DNA of 7,407 nt from Acidobacteriota bacterium. GTDB taxonomy: Bacteria > Acidobacteriota > Blastocatellia > Pyrinomonadales > Pyrinomonadaceae. Below, piece by piece: positions 1-5,407 of this stretch; position 1 is the first letter of the stretch; each line of letters begins with the position of its first letter. Below the pieces are notes generated by a model. It was given only the letters and a program-made list of their open reading frames with translations. It was not told the origin of the DNA and searched no databases. Location: contig JACCVS010000814.1 of NCBI GenBank assembly GCA_013698055.1, forward strand, positions 1-7,407. Direction: 5' to 3'. The position numbers were made by a program, and so were the translations under genes.

Positions 1-67
1 ATTAAAGATGAGCGTTGAAAACGCATTGGGGTGTTTCTCCTCTGGTTAAAAGGGGGCGCTTACCATT

Positions 68-1660
68 CTAAATGGCCGCGCGTTTTTCCGCCGTCCGGCT
101 CTTGCTTGCGGCAATCTTGGTCGAAGAAAGTTTAGCCTGAAGAAACAACGCAAGGTAATCCCGCCCGCCCGCCTTTGAATCCGTGCCCGACATGTTGAAT
201 CCCCCGAAGGGATGAACGCCGACGAGCGCGCCCGTGCATTTACGATTCAAATACAAGTTGCCGACGTGAAACTCGCGCCGCGCGCGTTCGAGCTTCTCTT
301 CGTCGTTCGTGTAGACGGCTCCGGTCAAACCGAATTGCGTATCATTGGCAATCATGAGCGCGTCGTCAAAATCGCGCGCACGGATGACTGCCAGCACAGG
401 CCCGAAGATTTCTTCCTGCTCAATGGTCGCGCCCGGCTCGACATCCGCGATCACGGTCGGCTCAATGAAGAAGCCCTGCTCGCCGTCCGCGCCGCCGCCC
501 GTCAAAACGCGCCCGCCTTCGGCTTTGCCCTTCTCGATGTACTCGTTGATAGTCTTGAATGCTTTCTGATTGATGACGGCAGACATACTAGTCGCGGTAT
601 CTGTCGGGTCGCCCACTTTAATCTTTTCGGTACGCTCGACGATCTTCTCAAGCATGGAATCGTAAACGTCCGTGTGGATAATCGCGCGCGAGCAGGCCGA
701 GCATTTCTGTCCTTGAAAGCCGAATGCGGATTGAACTACTCCGGTCGCAGCCTCGTCCAAATCAACGCCCGCGTCAACGATGATGGCGTCCTTGCCACCC
801 ATCTCCGCTACGACACGCTTGATCCAGATTTGACCCTCGTGGACCTTCGCGGCGCGCTCGTTAATCCGCAGGCCAATCTCTTTCGAGCCGGTGAAGGCTA
901 TGAATCTGGTCAACGGGTGGTCAACCACGATATCCCCGACTTCAGCGCCCGAACCTGTCATGAAGTTGACCACACCCGCGGGCATTCCCGCTTCTTCCAG
1001 AATCTCGAAGAACTTGTAAGCGATGGTTGGCGCGTCTGAAGAAGGCTTCAGCACAACCGTGTTTCCCGTGACAGCAGCCGCCACAGTCATCCCGGCCATA
1101 ATCGCGAGCGGGAAGTTCCAGGGCGGAATCACACAGCCCACGCCGAGCGGGAGGTATTCGAGGCGATTGTCCTCACCTTCAATCTTCGTCAAAGGCTGGT
1201 CGCCCGCATAGCGCAGCATCTCGCGCGCGTAGAATTCACAGAAGTCAATCGCCTCGGCTGTGTCGCCATCGGCCTCCGCCCAACTCTTCCCTACTTCGTG
1301 AATCATCCAGGCGGACAGCTCATGCTTGCGCTCGCGCAAAATCTCCGTCGTGCGAAACAGTATTTTCGCTCGCTCAGTCGAGGGTGTTAATCTCCAAGTC
1401 TTGAAAGTCTCGTTGGCCGTTTCGACGGCGCGGTTCGCTAAATCAGGGGTGGCTCTCTGAAAACGTCCGACGACCTCAGTCTTCTTCGCAGGATTCAGGC
1501 TCTCGAATTTAGCCTCTGTCTTGATTCGCTCGCCGCCGATCACCAGCGGGTACTCACGCCCCAGTTCTCCTTTGACCTTCTCAATCGCTGCGCGCATCAA
1601 TTGCGCGTTCTCTTCTTTACTGAAATCAGTAAACGGCTCGTTACGAAATTCGGTCTGCAT
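68..1660 (-). CDS. rocA: 1-pyrroline-5-carboxylate dehydrogenase (RocA/PruA type)
   Basis: This NAD-dependent aldehyde dehydrogenase oxidises glutamate-5-semialdehyde (in equilibrium with P5C) to glutamate, the second step of proline catabolism, in the cytosol. The 530-residue protein shows the whole ALDH fold. The oxyanion-hole Asn is in PPWNFP (Asn182), the cofactor-binding stretch is TVVLKPSSDAP (201-211), the general base is Glu286 in AEMGGK, the nucleophile is Cys320 in GFQGQKCSACSR, and EEIFGP is at 416-421. The GQKCSACSR form is typical of P5C dehydrogenases rather than generic ALDHs. The length fits the monofunctional RocA class (about 515) with a short basic C-terminal tail, so this is not a PutA fusion. 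The start is supported by AAGGAG at 1667-1672, six bases upstream. No proline dehydrogenase is visible; one could lie beyond base 1. The family assignment is firm. The exact substrate is inferred from the motifs. Confidence 0.93.
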   Translation of the reverse strand: MQTEFRNEPFTDFSKEENAQLMRAAIEKVKGELGREYPLVIGGERIKTEAKFESLNPAKKTEVVGRFQRATPDLANRAVETANETFKTWRLTPSTERAKILFRTTEILRERKHELSAWMIHEVGKSWAEADGDTAEAIDFCEFYAREMLRYAGDQPLTKIEGEDNRLEYLPLGVGCVIPPWNFPLAIMAGMTVAAAVTGNTVVLKPSSDAPTIAYKFFEILEEAGMPAGVVNFMTGSGAEVGDIVVDHPLTRFIAFTGSKEIGLRINERAAKVHEGQIWIKRVVAEMGGKDAIIVDAGVDLDEAATGVVQSAFGFQGQKCSACSRAIIHTDVYDSMLEKIVERTEKIKVGDPTDTATSMSAVINQKAFKTINEYIEKGKAEGGRVLTGGGADGEQGFFIEPTVIADVEPGATIEQEEIFGPVLAVIRARDFDDALMIANDTQFGLTGAVYTNDEEKLERARREFHVGNLYLNRKCTGALVGVHPFGGFNMSGTDSKAGGRDYLALFLQAKLSSTKIAASKSRTAEKRAAI

Positions 1661-1666
1661 ACATGG

Positions 1667-1672
1667 CTCCTT
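1667..1672 (-). promoter_or_regulatory. Shine-Dalgarno site of the P5C dehydrogenase gene
   Basis: AAGGAG on the minus strand, six bases before the ATG at 1658-1660. A second ATG at 1662-1664 overlaps the spacer but is out of frame, so the site supports the downstream ATG as the start. Confidence 0.75.
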
Positions 1673-1744
1673 GAAATAGAATGAAAGAATCTTGTTTCCC
1701 GGCTAGCGTCATCAAACTAAACTCTGCTGCGTTCGCGCTTAGAG

Positions 1745-2029
1745 CTATTCATCTACGAATGAGCCATCTGGAGCAATGATGAAGTCTTCACACAAGGGAA
1801 TGAATGCGCGCCACCCTCCATCATCAACAGCACCCATCACACGCAAGTCGCGTTGAGCATTTATATTATCGAAAAAGACTTTCATCTGAATTTGATAATT
1901 TGTGCCAGACGGTGAACTTCGCAAAAAAGTCTCGCTATGGTCAATCAAAGAGAGCAGCTCGTCATAAGAGCGTTTTCGATAACGTAATAGCTCCTGCTCC
2001 AAGATTAACTTTGCCTCAACCTTGTCCAT
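1745..2029 (-). CDS. Small conserved-looking protein of unknown function
   Basis: A 94-residue soluble protein with no signal peptide and no membrane segment. The first 35 residues are charged and probably helical (MDKVEAKLILEQELLRYRKR onward). The second half looks beta-rich: YQIQMKVFFDN at 45-55, LRVMGAVDDGGWRAF at 62-76 and FIIAPDGSF at 83-91. The DDGGWRAF and APDGSF pieces look like conserved turns, and from memory similar short proteins occur in Acidobacteriota and related phyla without an assigned function. No catalytic motif is visible. It starts 25 bases after the lipoprotein gene on the same strand, so co-transcription is likely, and it ends 84 bases before the P5C dehydrogenase. No good Shine-Dalgarno sequence precedes the ATG. 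By hand count its G+C is about 44%, well below its neighbours, which may mean later acquisition or relaxed codon use. The gene is likely real because its sequence is protein-like and unbiased; the function is unknown. Confidence 0.75.
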   Translation of the reverse strand: MDKVEAKLILEQELLRYRKRSYDELLSLIDHSETFLRSSPSGTNYQIQMKVFFDNINAQRDLRVMGAVDDGGWRAFIPLCEDFIIAPDGSFVDE

Positions 2030-2054
2030 GATTCATTGCCAGCATAACCAGGCA

Positions 2055-2357
2055 CTAAGGTTTATTACTAACGTTGCTCGCGCTGCCCCGGTCGCCATTA
2101 TTGTTGAAGCCGGGCGGGACTGTGTAGGTGTTGCCGTTAACCACACTTGAGTTTGATCCGCTCGTGCCGCCGATGCCTTGATTCTGAGGCCCGCTGCCAG
2201 CCGATCCACCCTGGCCGCCATTCGTACTCGCGCCCGTCGTGCTGGCTCCACTGCTGGAATTCGCGCTCGCGTTCGTGACGGTGGTGCTGCGCTCACCGCA
2301 GGCAATGAACAGACAAGCAACAAGCAACAAGGACAGAGTCATCAGAGTTCGTCGCAT
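2055..2357 (-). CDS. Small Ser/Gly/Asn-rich probable lipoprotein
   Basis: A 100-residue secreted protein, probably membrane-anchored. Arg2 and Arg3 are followed by a hydrophobic stretch (LMTLSLLLVACLFIAC, 5-20) with two candidate lipidation cysteines. Cys15 in LVAC fits the lipobox consensus best. Cys20 in FIAC, followed by Gly-Glu-Arg, leaves a more natural hydrophilic mature end. From residue 21 onward about 45 of 80 residues are Ser, Gly or Asn, including the short repeat GASTTGASTNG (37-47) and NNN at 85-87, so the mature part is probably disordered. The start is well supported by GGAGGA at 2365-2370, seven bases upstream. The gene lies after the def terminator and just before the 94-residue unknown gene. 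An overlapping minus-strand reading frame (2033-2323) lacks these signals. No function can be assigned; a disordered envelope linker or spacer is possible. Confidence 0.78.
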   Translation of the reverse strand: MRRTLMTLSLLLVACLFIACGERSTTVTNASANSSSGASTTGASTNGGQGGSAGSGPQNQGIGGTSGSNSSVVNGNTYTVPPGFNNNGDRGSASNVSNKP

Positions 2358-2393
2358 CAGGCTTTCCTCCAGCGCTTCAAGAGATTTCTAAAA

Positions 2394-2421
2394 CTTTTAG
2401 GATGCCGGAATGTTACCACAA
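2394..2421 (-). promoter_or_regulatory. Weak candidate promoter for the lipoprotein gene
   Basis: On the minus strand, TTGTGG (2416-2421) and TAAAAG (2394-2399) are separated by 16 bases and lie between the def terminator and the lipoprotein ATG, where a new promoter would be expected. The match to a sigma-70 consensus is only partial. The -10 candidate overlaps a 13-base palindrome, CTAAAACTTTTAG (2388-2400), which could be an operator or chance. Confidence 0.25.
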
Positions 2422-2430
2422 CTCAGACGC

Positions 2431-2473
2431 AAAAACGCGGTCGCCGGATGATGTATCATGGGCGACCGCGTTT
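2431..2473 (-). terminator. Strong intrinsic terminator after def
   Basis: A perfect 13-base inverted repeat: plus-strand arms AAACGCGGTCGCC (2433-2445) and GGCGACCGCGTTT (2461-2473). The 15-base loop can itself form a 4-bp stem (ATGA 2448-2451 with TCAT 2456-2459). Read on the minus strand, the GC-rich stem runs into TTTTT (2431-2435). It begins 26 bases past the def stop codon, so it should end the def transcript and separate it from the lipoprotein gene. On the plus strand the T run is only three bases, so termination should act mainly in the def direction. Confidence 0.88.
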
Positions 2474-2499
2474 GGACATGCTCTAATTCTTCTGAAACC

Positions 2500-3012
2500 T
2501 TACCACTGACCGGCCTTCTGCAACTTCTTGATCTTGCGCTTGACCATCTCGCGCTTGAGCGTGGTGGTCTTATCTATGAACACGATGCCGTCGCAGTGAT
2601 CTGTCTCGTGCAGCATACAGCGGGCGGTCAATTCCATGCCGTCAACTTCAAACAGATTTCCGTCCACGTCGTGCGCGCGAACGACGGCGCGAAACTCGCG
2701 CTCGACGGGGAAGAAGATGCCGGGAAACGACAGACAGCCTTCTTCGCCGTTCTGCTCCCCTTCGACTCGCAGGACTTCCGGGTTAATCATCGCGATGCGC
2801 TGCTCCGGGTCTTTTCCACCCGAGCAATCCATCACGAAGAGACGCTTTGAGACGCCGACCTGTGGCGCGGCCAGTCCCACGCCCGGCGCGGCGTACATCG
2901 TCTCGAACATATCCGAGACCAGCTTCTTGAGCTTGTCGTCAAATTCCGTCACCGCATCGCCCAGCGTTAACAGCACGGGGTCAGGGTAATGCCTAATTTC
3001 CATTACAGCCAT
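2500..3012 (-). CDS. def: Peptide deformylase
   Basis: A cytosolic metalloenzyme that removes the formyl group from the initiator methionine of nascent proteins. All three family motifs are present. Numbered from the chosen start (170 residues), they are GVGLAAPQ (44-51), EGCLS with metal ligand Cys93, and HETDH with ligands His135 and His139 and catalytic Glu136. The residue after HETDH is Cys instead of the commoner Leu. The C-terminal tail is basic and ends KKLQKAGQW. The frame also has an ATG nine codons upstream (3037-3039) that would give 179 residues. I chose the ATG at 3010-3012 because AAGGA (3020-3024) lies seven bases before it, the upstream ATG has no Shine-Dalgarno sequence and abuts a hairpin, and MAVMEIRHYPDP matches the usual deformylase N-terminus. 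No methionyl-tRNA formyltransferase gene (fmt), often next to def, is present. The gene ends just before a strong terminator. Confidence 0.95.
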   Translation of the reverse strand: MAVMEIRHYPDPVLLTLGDAVTEFDDKLKKLVSDMFETMYAAPGVGLAAPQVGVSKRLFVMDCSGGKDPEQRIAMINPEVLRVEGEQNGEEGCLSFPGIFFPVEREFRAVVRAHDVDGNLFEVDGMELTARCMLHETDHCDGIVFIDKTTTLKREMVKRKIKKLQKAGQW

Positions 3013-3019
3013 TTTACTT

Positions 3020-3024
3020 TCCTT
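3020..3024 (-). promoter_or_regulatory. Shine-Dalgarno site deciding the def start
   Basis: AAGGA on the minus strand, within GAGAAGGAAAG, seven bases before the ATG at 3010-3012. No comparable site precedes the in-frame upstream ATG at 3037-3039, so the shorter protein is preferred. Confidence 0.7.
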
Positions 3025-3039
3025 CTCGATACAGGCCAT

Positions 3040-3061
3040 GAACGCGACTTACGGCGCGTTC
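3040..3061 (-). promoter_or_regulatory. Hairpin in the def leader
   Basis: A perfect 7-bp inverted repeat, GAACGCG (3040-3046) and CGCGTTC (3055-3061), with an 8-base loop, located 27 bases upstream of the preferred def start. No T run follows it on either strand, so it does not look like a terminator. In the mRNA it would end directly before the upstream in-frame ATG and could hinder initiation there. The structure is visible in the sequence; any regulatory role is inference. Confidence 0.45.
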
Positions 3062-3085
3062 GGGGACAACCAATCTGACGCCCTG

Positions 3086-3091
3086 ATTTTA
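3086..3091 (-). promoter_or_regulatory. Possible -10 element for def
   Basis: TAAAAT on the minus strand in the 169-base gap between the methyltransferase and def. It would place a transcript start near 3079, ahead of the leader hairpin. No recognisable -35 element lies 16-18 bases upstream, so def may instead be read through from the methyltransferase gene. Confidence 0.22.
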
Positions 3092-3181
3092 CGACAAATG
3101 AATCTCACGCGCCAGCAGAGTGACAGCTTTGGAGGCAAGATACCGCGATTGCGTTGCCAGAGCGTTTCTCGGGGCGACATT

Positions 3182-4189
3182 TCAGGCGGCCTCCGGTTCA
3201 GGATACGCAGTTGAAAGACTGTGGACAGCGTCAGGCGAGACAAAATCACGCGGCGCGCCGGGGCGGCCATTCCCTGCTTCGGCGAGTGCGAAGACGTGTC
3301 GGCGGTCGTCGCCAAAGCCAAAGTGCCAGTGGGGTTCGAGACGACGAATTTTCAAACCGGCTCGCTCACAAAGGAATTGTAAATCTTCCAGGCTGCTCAG
3401 GGTGTGAATGTGGCCGGGCGTATGGCTCTCAAGGGGCATAGTCAAAATCAGTTGCCCACCCGGTTTGAGCACCCGTCTGATCTCTCCCACAACAATCTCA
3501 GGCTCGGGCATGTGCTCGATAATCTCGGAGGCAATGATGAGATTCAGGGACTCGTCAGCGTAGGGTAAATGCGTGACGTTGCCCGCGCGAAAACTCGTCC
3601 GGTCGGCAACACGCTTGTGCGCTGCAAGTCGGCGCGCGTATTTAACTGCTTCATGGCTAATGTCGAGGCCGTGTCCCGTCCACAAAGGTTTCATCTTCAG
3701 AATCTCGCTTAAGATGACACCCGAGCCACATCCTAAATCGGCAACGCTCGCTTGGCGGGCAAAGATTGACCCGACGACTTCTTTAACGAAATTCAGCCGC
3801 GCGGTCGCCGATGGCTGCAAAGCATATGTGAAATGTGTGACGACGGGATAGAAGGATTGATCGTAGATTCTCTCGCACGCTTCATCAAAAGGCAGGTGAT
3901 CGTCTCGCTCTCTTCGCAACCTGATGTAACGACGAAGAAGGCGCGCAATCTCTTCAGGCTCGGATTGTGTGACGGCCAAAACGTCCGCGACGATTTGGTC
4001 AGCCCTTTGCCACATAGAATAAACGTCAACGCCGAACAACTTTGCGAGCGGTGGCCCCACACGAATGTAGAGCGCAAGGCAAATTCTTTCCCAGAGGGGA
4101 GCGAGCCGGGCATTAGCTTCTATCAACCCGAGGCAGTGCTGATATTGATTGAATCTCGTCTTGCTGAATAACCGTGCTTCAAACGCCAT
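3182..4189 (-). CDS. Class I SAM-dependent methyltransferase, substrate unknown
   Basis: A 335-residue cytosolic protein whose second half is a Rossmann-type methyltransferase of the Methyltransf_11/UbiE-like kind. Motif I is VADLGCGSG (149-157), the acidic residue after beta-2 is Asp176 in GLDIS, a motif II-like region is NVTHLPYADESLNLIIAS (204-221) followed by EIIEHMPE, and RRVLKPGGQLILTMP (238-252) is the conserved strand-loop near the fold's end. A tail, GHIHTLSSLEDLQFLCERAG and beyond, precedes a low-order C-terminus. Residues 1-140 are helical and charged, belong to no family I recognise, and may set substrate choice. The start is firm: AAAGGAG (4198-4204) lies eight bases before the ATG. 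It stands 169 bases upstream of def without an intervening terminator and diverges from the DUF1206 gene. Neighbours give no clue to the substrate, so a more specific name would be a guess. Confidence 0.88.
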   Translation of the reverse strand: MAFEARLFSKTRFNQYQHCLGLIEANARLAPLWERICLALYIRVGPPLAKLFGVDVYSMWQRADQIVADVLAVTQSEPEEIARLLRRYIRLRRERDDHLPFDEACERIYDQSFYPVVTHFTYALQPSATARLNFVKEVVGSIFARQASVADLGCGSGVILSEILKMKPLWTGHGLDISHEAVKYARRLAAHKRVADRTSFRAGNVTHLPYADESLNLIIASEIIEHMPEPEIVVGEIRRVLKPGGQLILTMPLESHTPGHIHTLSSLEDLQFLCERAGLKIRRLEPHWHFGFGDDRRHVFALAEAGNGRPGAPRDFVSPDAVHSLSTAYPEPEAA

Positions 4190-4197
4190 CGCTTAAT

Positions 4198-4204
4198 CTC
4201 CTTT
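4198..4204 (-). promoter_or_regulatory. Strong Shine-Dalgarno site of the methyltransferase gene
   Basis: AAAGGAG on the minus strand, eight bases before the ATG at 4187-4189. It fixes the start of the methyltransferase, including its unusual N-terminal region. Confidence 0.75.
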
Positions 4205-4471
4205 TCAATCTGGCGATGGCCCTTTTGCAAGGTGCGTTCCGTTCTCCTATGCGGTGATCAATGGCGATGACTCTTTCTGATTATGATGATTTATCAATAA
4301 GCCTATACGATTGTTCAGAGCATTTTTGATTAAGCGCCTGTTATCGCTTTCAACAAAAGATTCCGTTTGTCATAAAACTGCTGCGGCATTAGTGTCATCA
4401 CTGGTGGAGTGAAAATGTGACATGGAAGTGATTATTATTACTGGGTCGTTCCTGTATGATGAGGTCGAATT

Positions 4472-4477
4472 TATAAT
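4472..4477 (+). promoter_or_regulatory. Candidate -10 element for the DUF1206 gene
   Basis: An exact TATAAT on the plus strand that would give a short leader of about 20 bases before the ATG at 4505. No good -35 hexamer lies 16-18 bases upstream (TTCCTG at 4449-4454 is poor). A second, weaker candidate is TATGAT at 4455-4460. The TATAAT sits inside the dyad GAATT-TAT-AATTC (4467-4479), a position where a repressor could act; this is inference. Confidence 0.38.
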
Positions 4478-4504
4478 TCAGGTTGATGGTGTAATCAGGG
4501 AAAA

Positions 4505-5371
4505 ATGAAAAAGACCGACTCGTCAGTCAAAAATATTAAGCAGCAGGCGGAAGATACTATGGACGATGTCGCTGCCAGCCCGTGGATGGAGCGAATCGCG
4601 CGGTTTGGTTATGCGACGAAGGGAGTGGTTTACATCGTCGTCGGGTTGCTGGCGACGCTCGCGGCTTTCGGGCTGGGCGGAGAGACAACGGATGTGCGCG
4701 GCGCGCTACAGGAGATTGAGAAAAAACCTTTCGGCAAAGTCGCGCTCGCGACAGTCGCCTTCGGCCTCATCGGTTATGTTCTCTGGCGATGGATTCAAGC
4801 CATCGCCGACGCTGACCGCAAGGGGACGGAGATGAAAGGCATCGCTCTCCGCATCAGCTACTTTTTCAGTGGCGTGGTCTATGCGGGTCTGGCTTATACA
4901 GCAGCCAAGATTCTGATTGATGTGGATGAACCCGACAGCAGCAGCAGTGATACACAAGAGACCTGGATCGCCCGCGTGATGACTGTGCCTTTCGGGCGCA
5001 CGCTGGTCATTCTCACAGGAAGCTTTGTGATCGGCTTCGGCCTTTACCAAATCTACAAGGGTGTCAGAACCAAGTTTCGCAAGCGGCTAAAATTAAAAGA
5101 GATGAATGAGACGAAAGACAATTGGGCGACGTGGAGCGGACGCATTGGCTATGCGGCGCGCGGCGTGGTTTTCTGCATCATCGGATTCTTCGTCATTCAG
5201 GCAGCAGTGAACTTCAACCCGGATGAAGCCAAAGGGTTGGATGAGGCGCTGCAATCTCTCGCCGAAAACTATTACGGCGCGTGGGCGCTCGGGATTGTTG
5301 CCGTCGGACTCATTGCCTACGGTTTCTACATGCTCGTCGAAGCCCGCTACCGCCGTATCGCCGGGTCTTGA
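4505..5371 (+). CDS. DUF1206 membrane protein with three repeats
   Basis: A 288-residue integral membrane protein of unknown biochemical role. The DUF1206 unit, two helices opening with an R-[IF]-x-Y-x(3)-GVV-like signature, occurs three times. The openings are RFGYATKGVVY (33-43), RISYFFSGVVYAG (116-128) and RIGYAARGVVF (213-223). Predicted helices lie near 37-57, 78-100, 117-137, 163-185, 217-236 and 258-279. The charged segments at 101-114 and 186-212 (KFRKRLKLKE) separate the repeats. DSSSSD at 144-149 sits in the loop of the second repeat. Before the first helix is a soluble, charged stretch of about 30 residues. The ATG at 4505 has AGGG four bases upstream, which is close. Met19 (4559) preceded by GGAAG is an alternative start. 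It is the only plus-strand gene, with its own AT-rich upstream region, and converges with aroC. Family membership is confident; function is unknown. Confidence 0.9.
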   Translation: MKKTDSSVKNIKQQAEDTMDDVAASPWMERIARFGYATKGVVYIVVGLLATLAAFGLGGETTDVRGALQEIEKKPFGKVALATVAFGLIGYVLWRWIQAIADADRKGTEMKGIALRISYFFSGVVYAGLAYTAAKILIDVDEPDSSSSDTQETWIARVMTVPFGRTLVILTGSFVIGFGLYQIYKGVRTKFRKRLKLKEMNETKDNWATWSGRIGYAARGVVFCIIGFFVIQAAVNFNPDEAKGLDEALQSLAENYYGAWALGIVAVGLIAYGFYMLVEARYRRIAGS

Positions 5372-5383
5372 TCTCCGTCTGAT

Positions 5384-5397
5384 AGATTCACGAATCT
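5384..5397. other. Small dyad in the convergent gap
   Basis: AGATTC (5384-5389) and GAATCT (5392-5397) form a 14-base inverted repeat in the 36-base gap between the convergent DUF1206 and aroC genes. As a hairpin it allows five A/T-rich pairs and a CACG loop. No T run follows on either strand, so a role as bidirectional terminator is possible but weakly supported. Confidence 0.25.
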
Positions 5398-5407
5398 CAG
5401 GCATAAC

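Larger units (their letters stand above)
4190..4504. other. AT-rich divergent intergenic region
   Basis: This 315-base gap lies between the divergently transcribed methyltransferase and DUF1206 genes and is markedly AT-richer (about 35-43% G+C in hand-counted lines). It carries the methyltransferase Shine-Dalgarno site at its left end, a candidate promoter for the DUF1206 gene at its right end, and several small dyads: AAGCG/CGCTT (4332-4336, 4345-4349), TCACT/AGTGA (4398-4402, 4408-4412), ATGTGACAT (4415-4423) and GAATT-TAT-AATTC (4467-4479). I see no convincing small gene or RNA gene, and no good promoter for the methyltransferase. Confidence 0.6.

Noticed and set aside
12..24. Small hairpin GCGTT-GAA-AACGC downstream of the P5C dehydrogenase stop
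   Set aside because: Only five pairs and no proper T run on the minus strand, so not supportable as a terminator.
212..1039. Long plus-strand open frame (275 codons) opposite the P5C dehydrogenase gene
   Set aside because: It is the antisense shadow of a strongly supported gene, has Arg/Ala/Asp-rich shadow-like composition and matches no family.
2033..2323. Minus-strand frame of 96 codons overlapping the lipoprotein gene
   Set aside because: Arg/Ala-rich frame-shifted shadow; the lipoprotein frame has the signal peptide and the Shine-Dalgarno site.
2458..2850. Plus-strand frame opposite def
   Set aside because: Antisense shadow of a complete deformylase.
3049..3321. Minus-strand frame of 90 codons overlapping the methyltransferase 3' end and the def leader
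   Set aside because: Low-quality composition with no recognisable domain, and most of it overlaps a well-supported gene in another frame.
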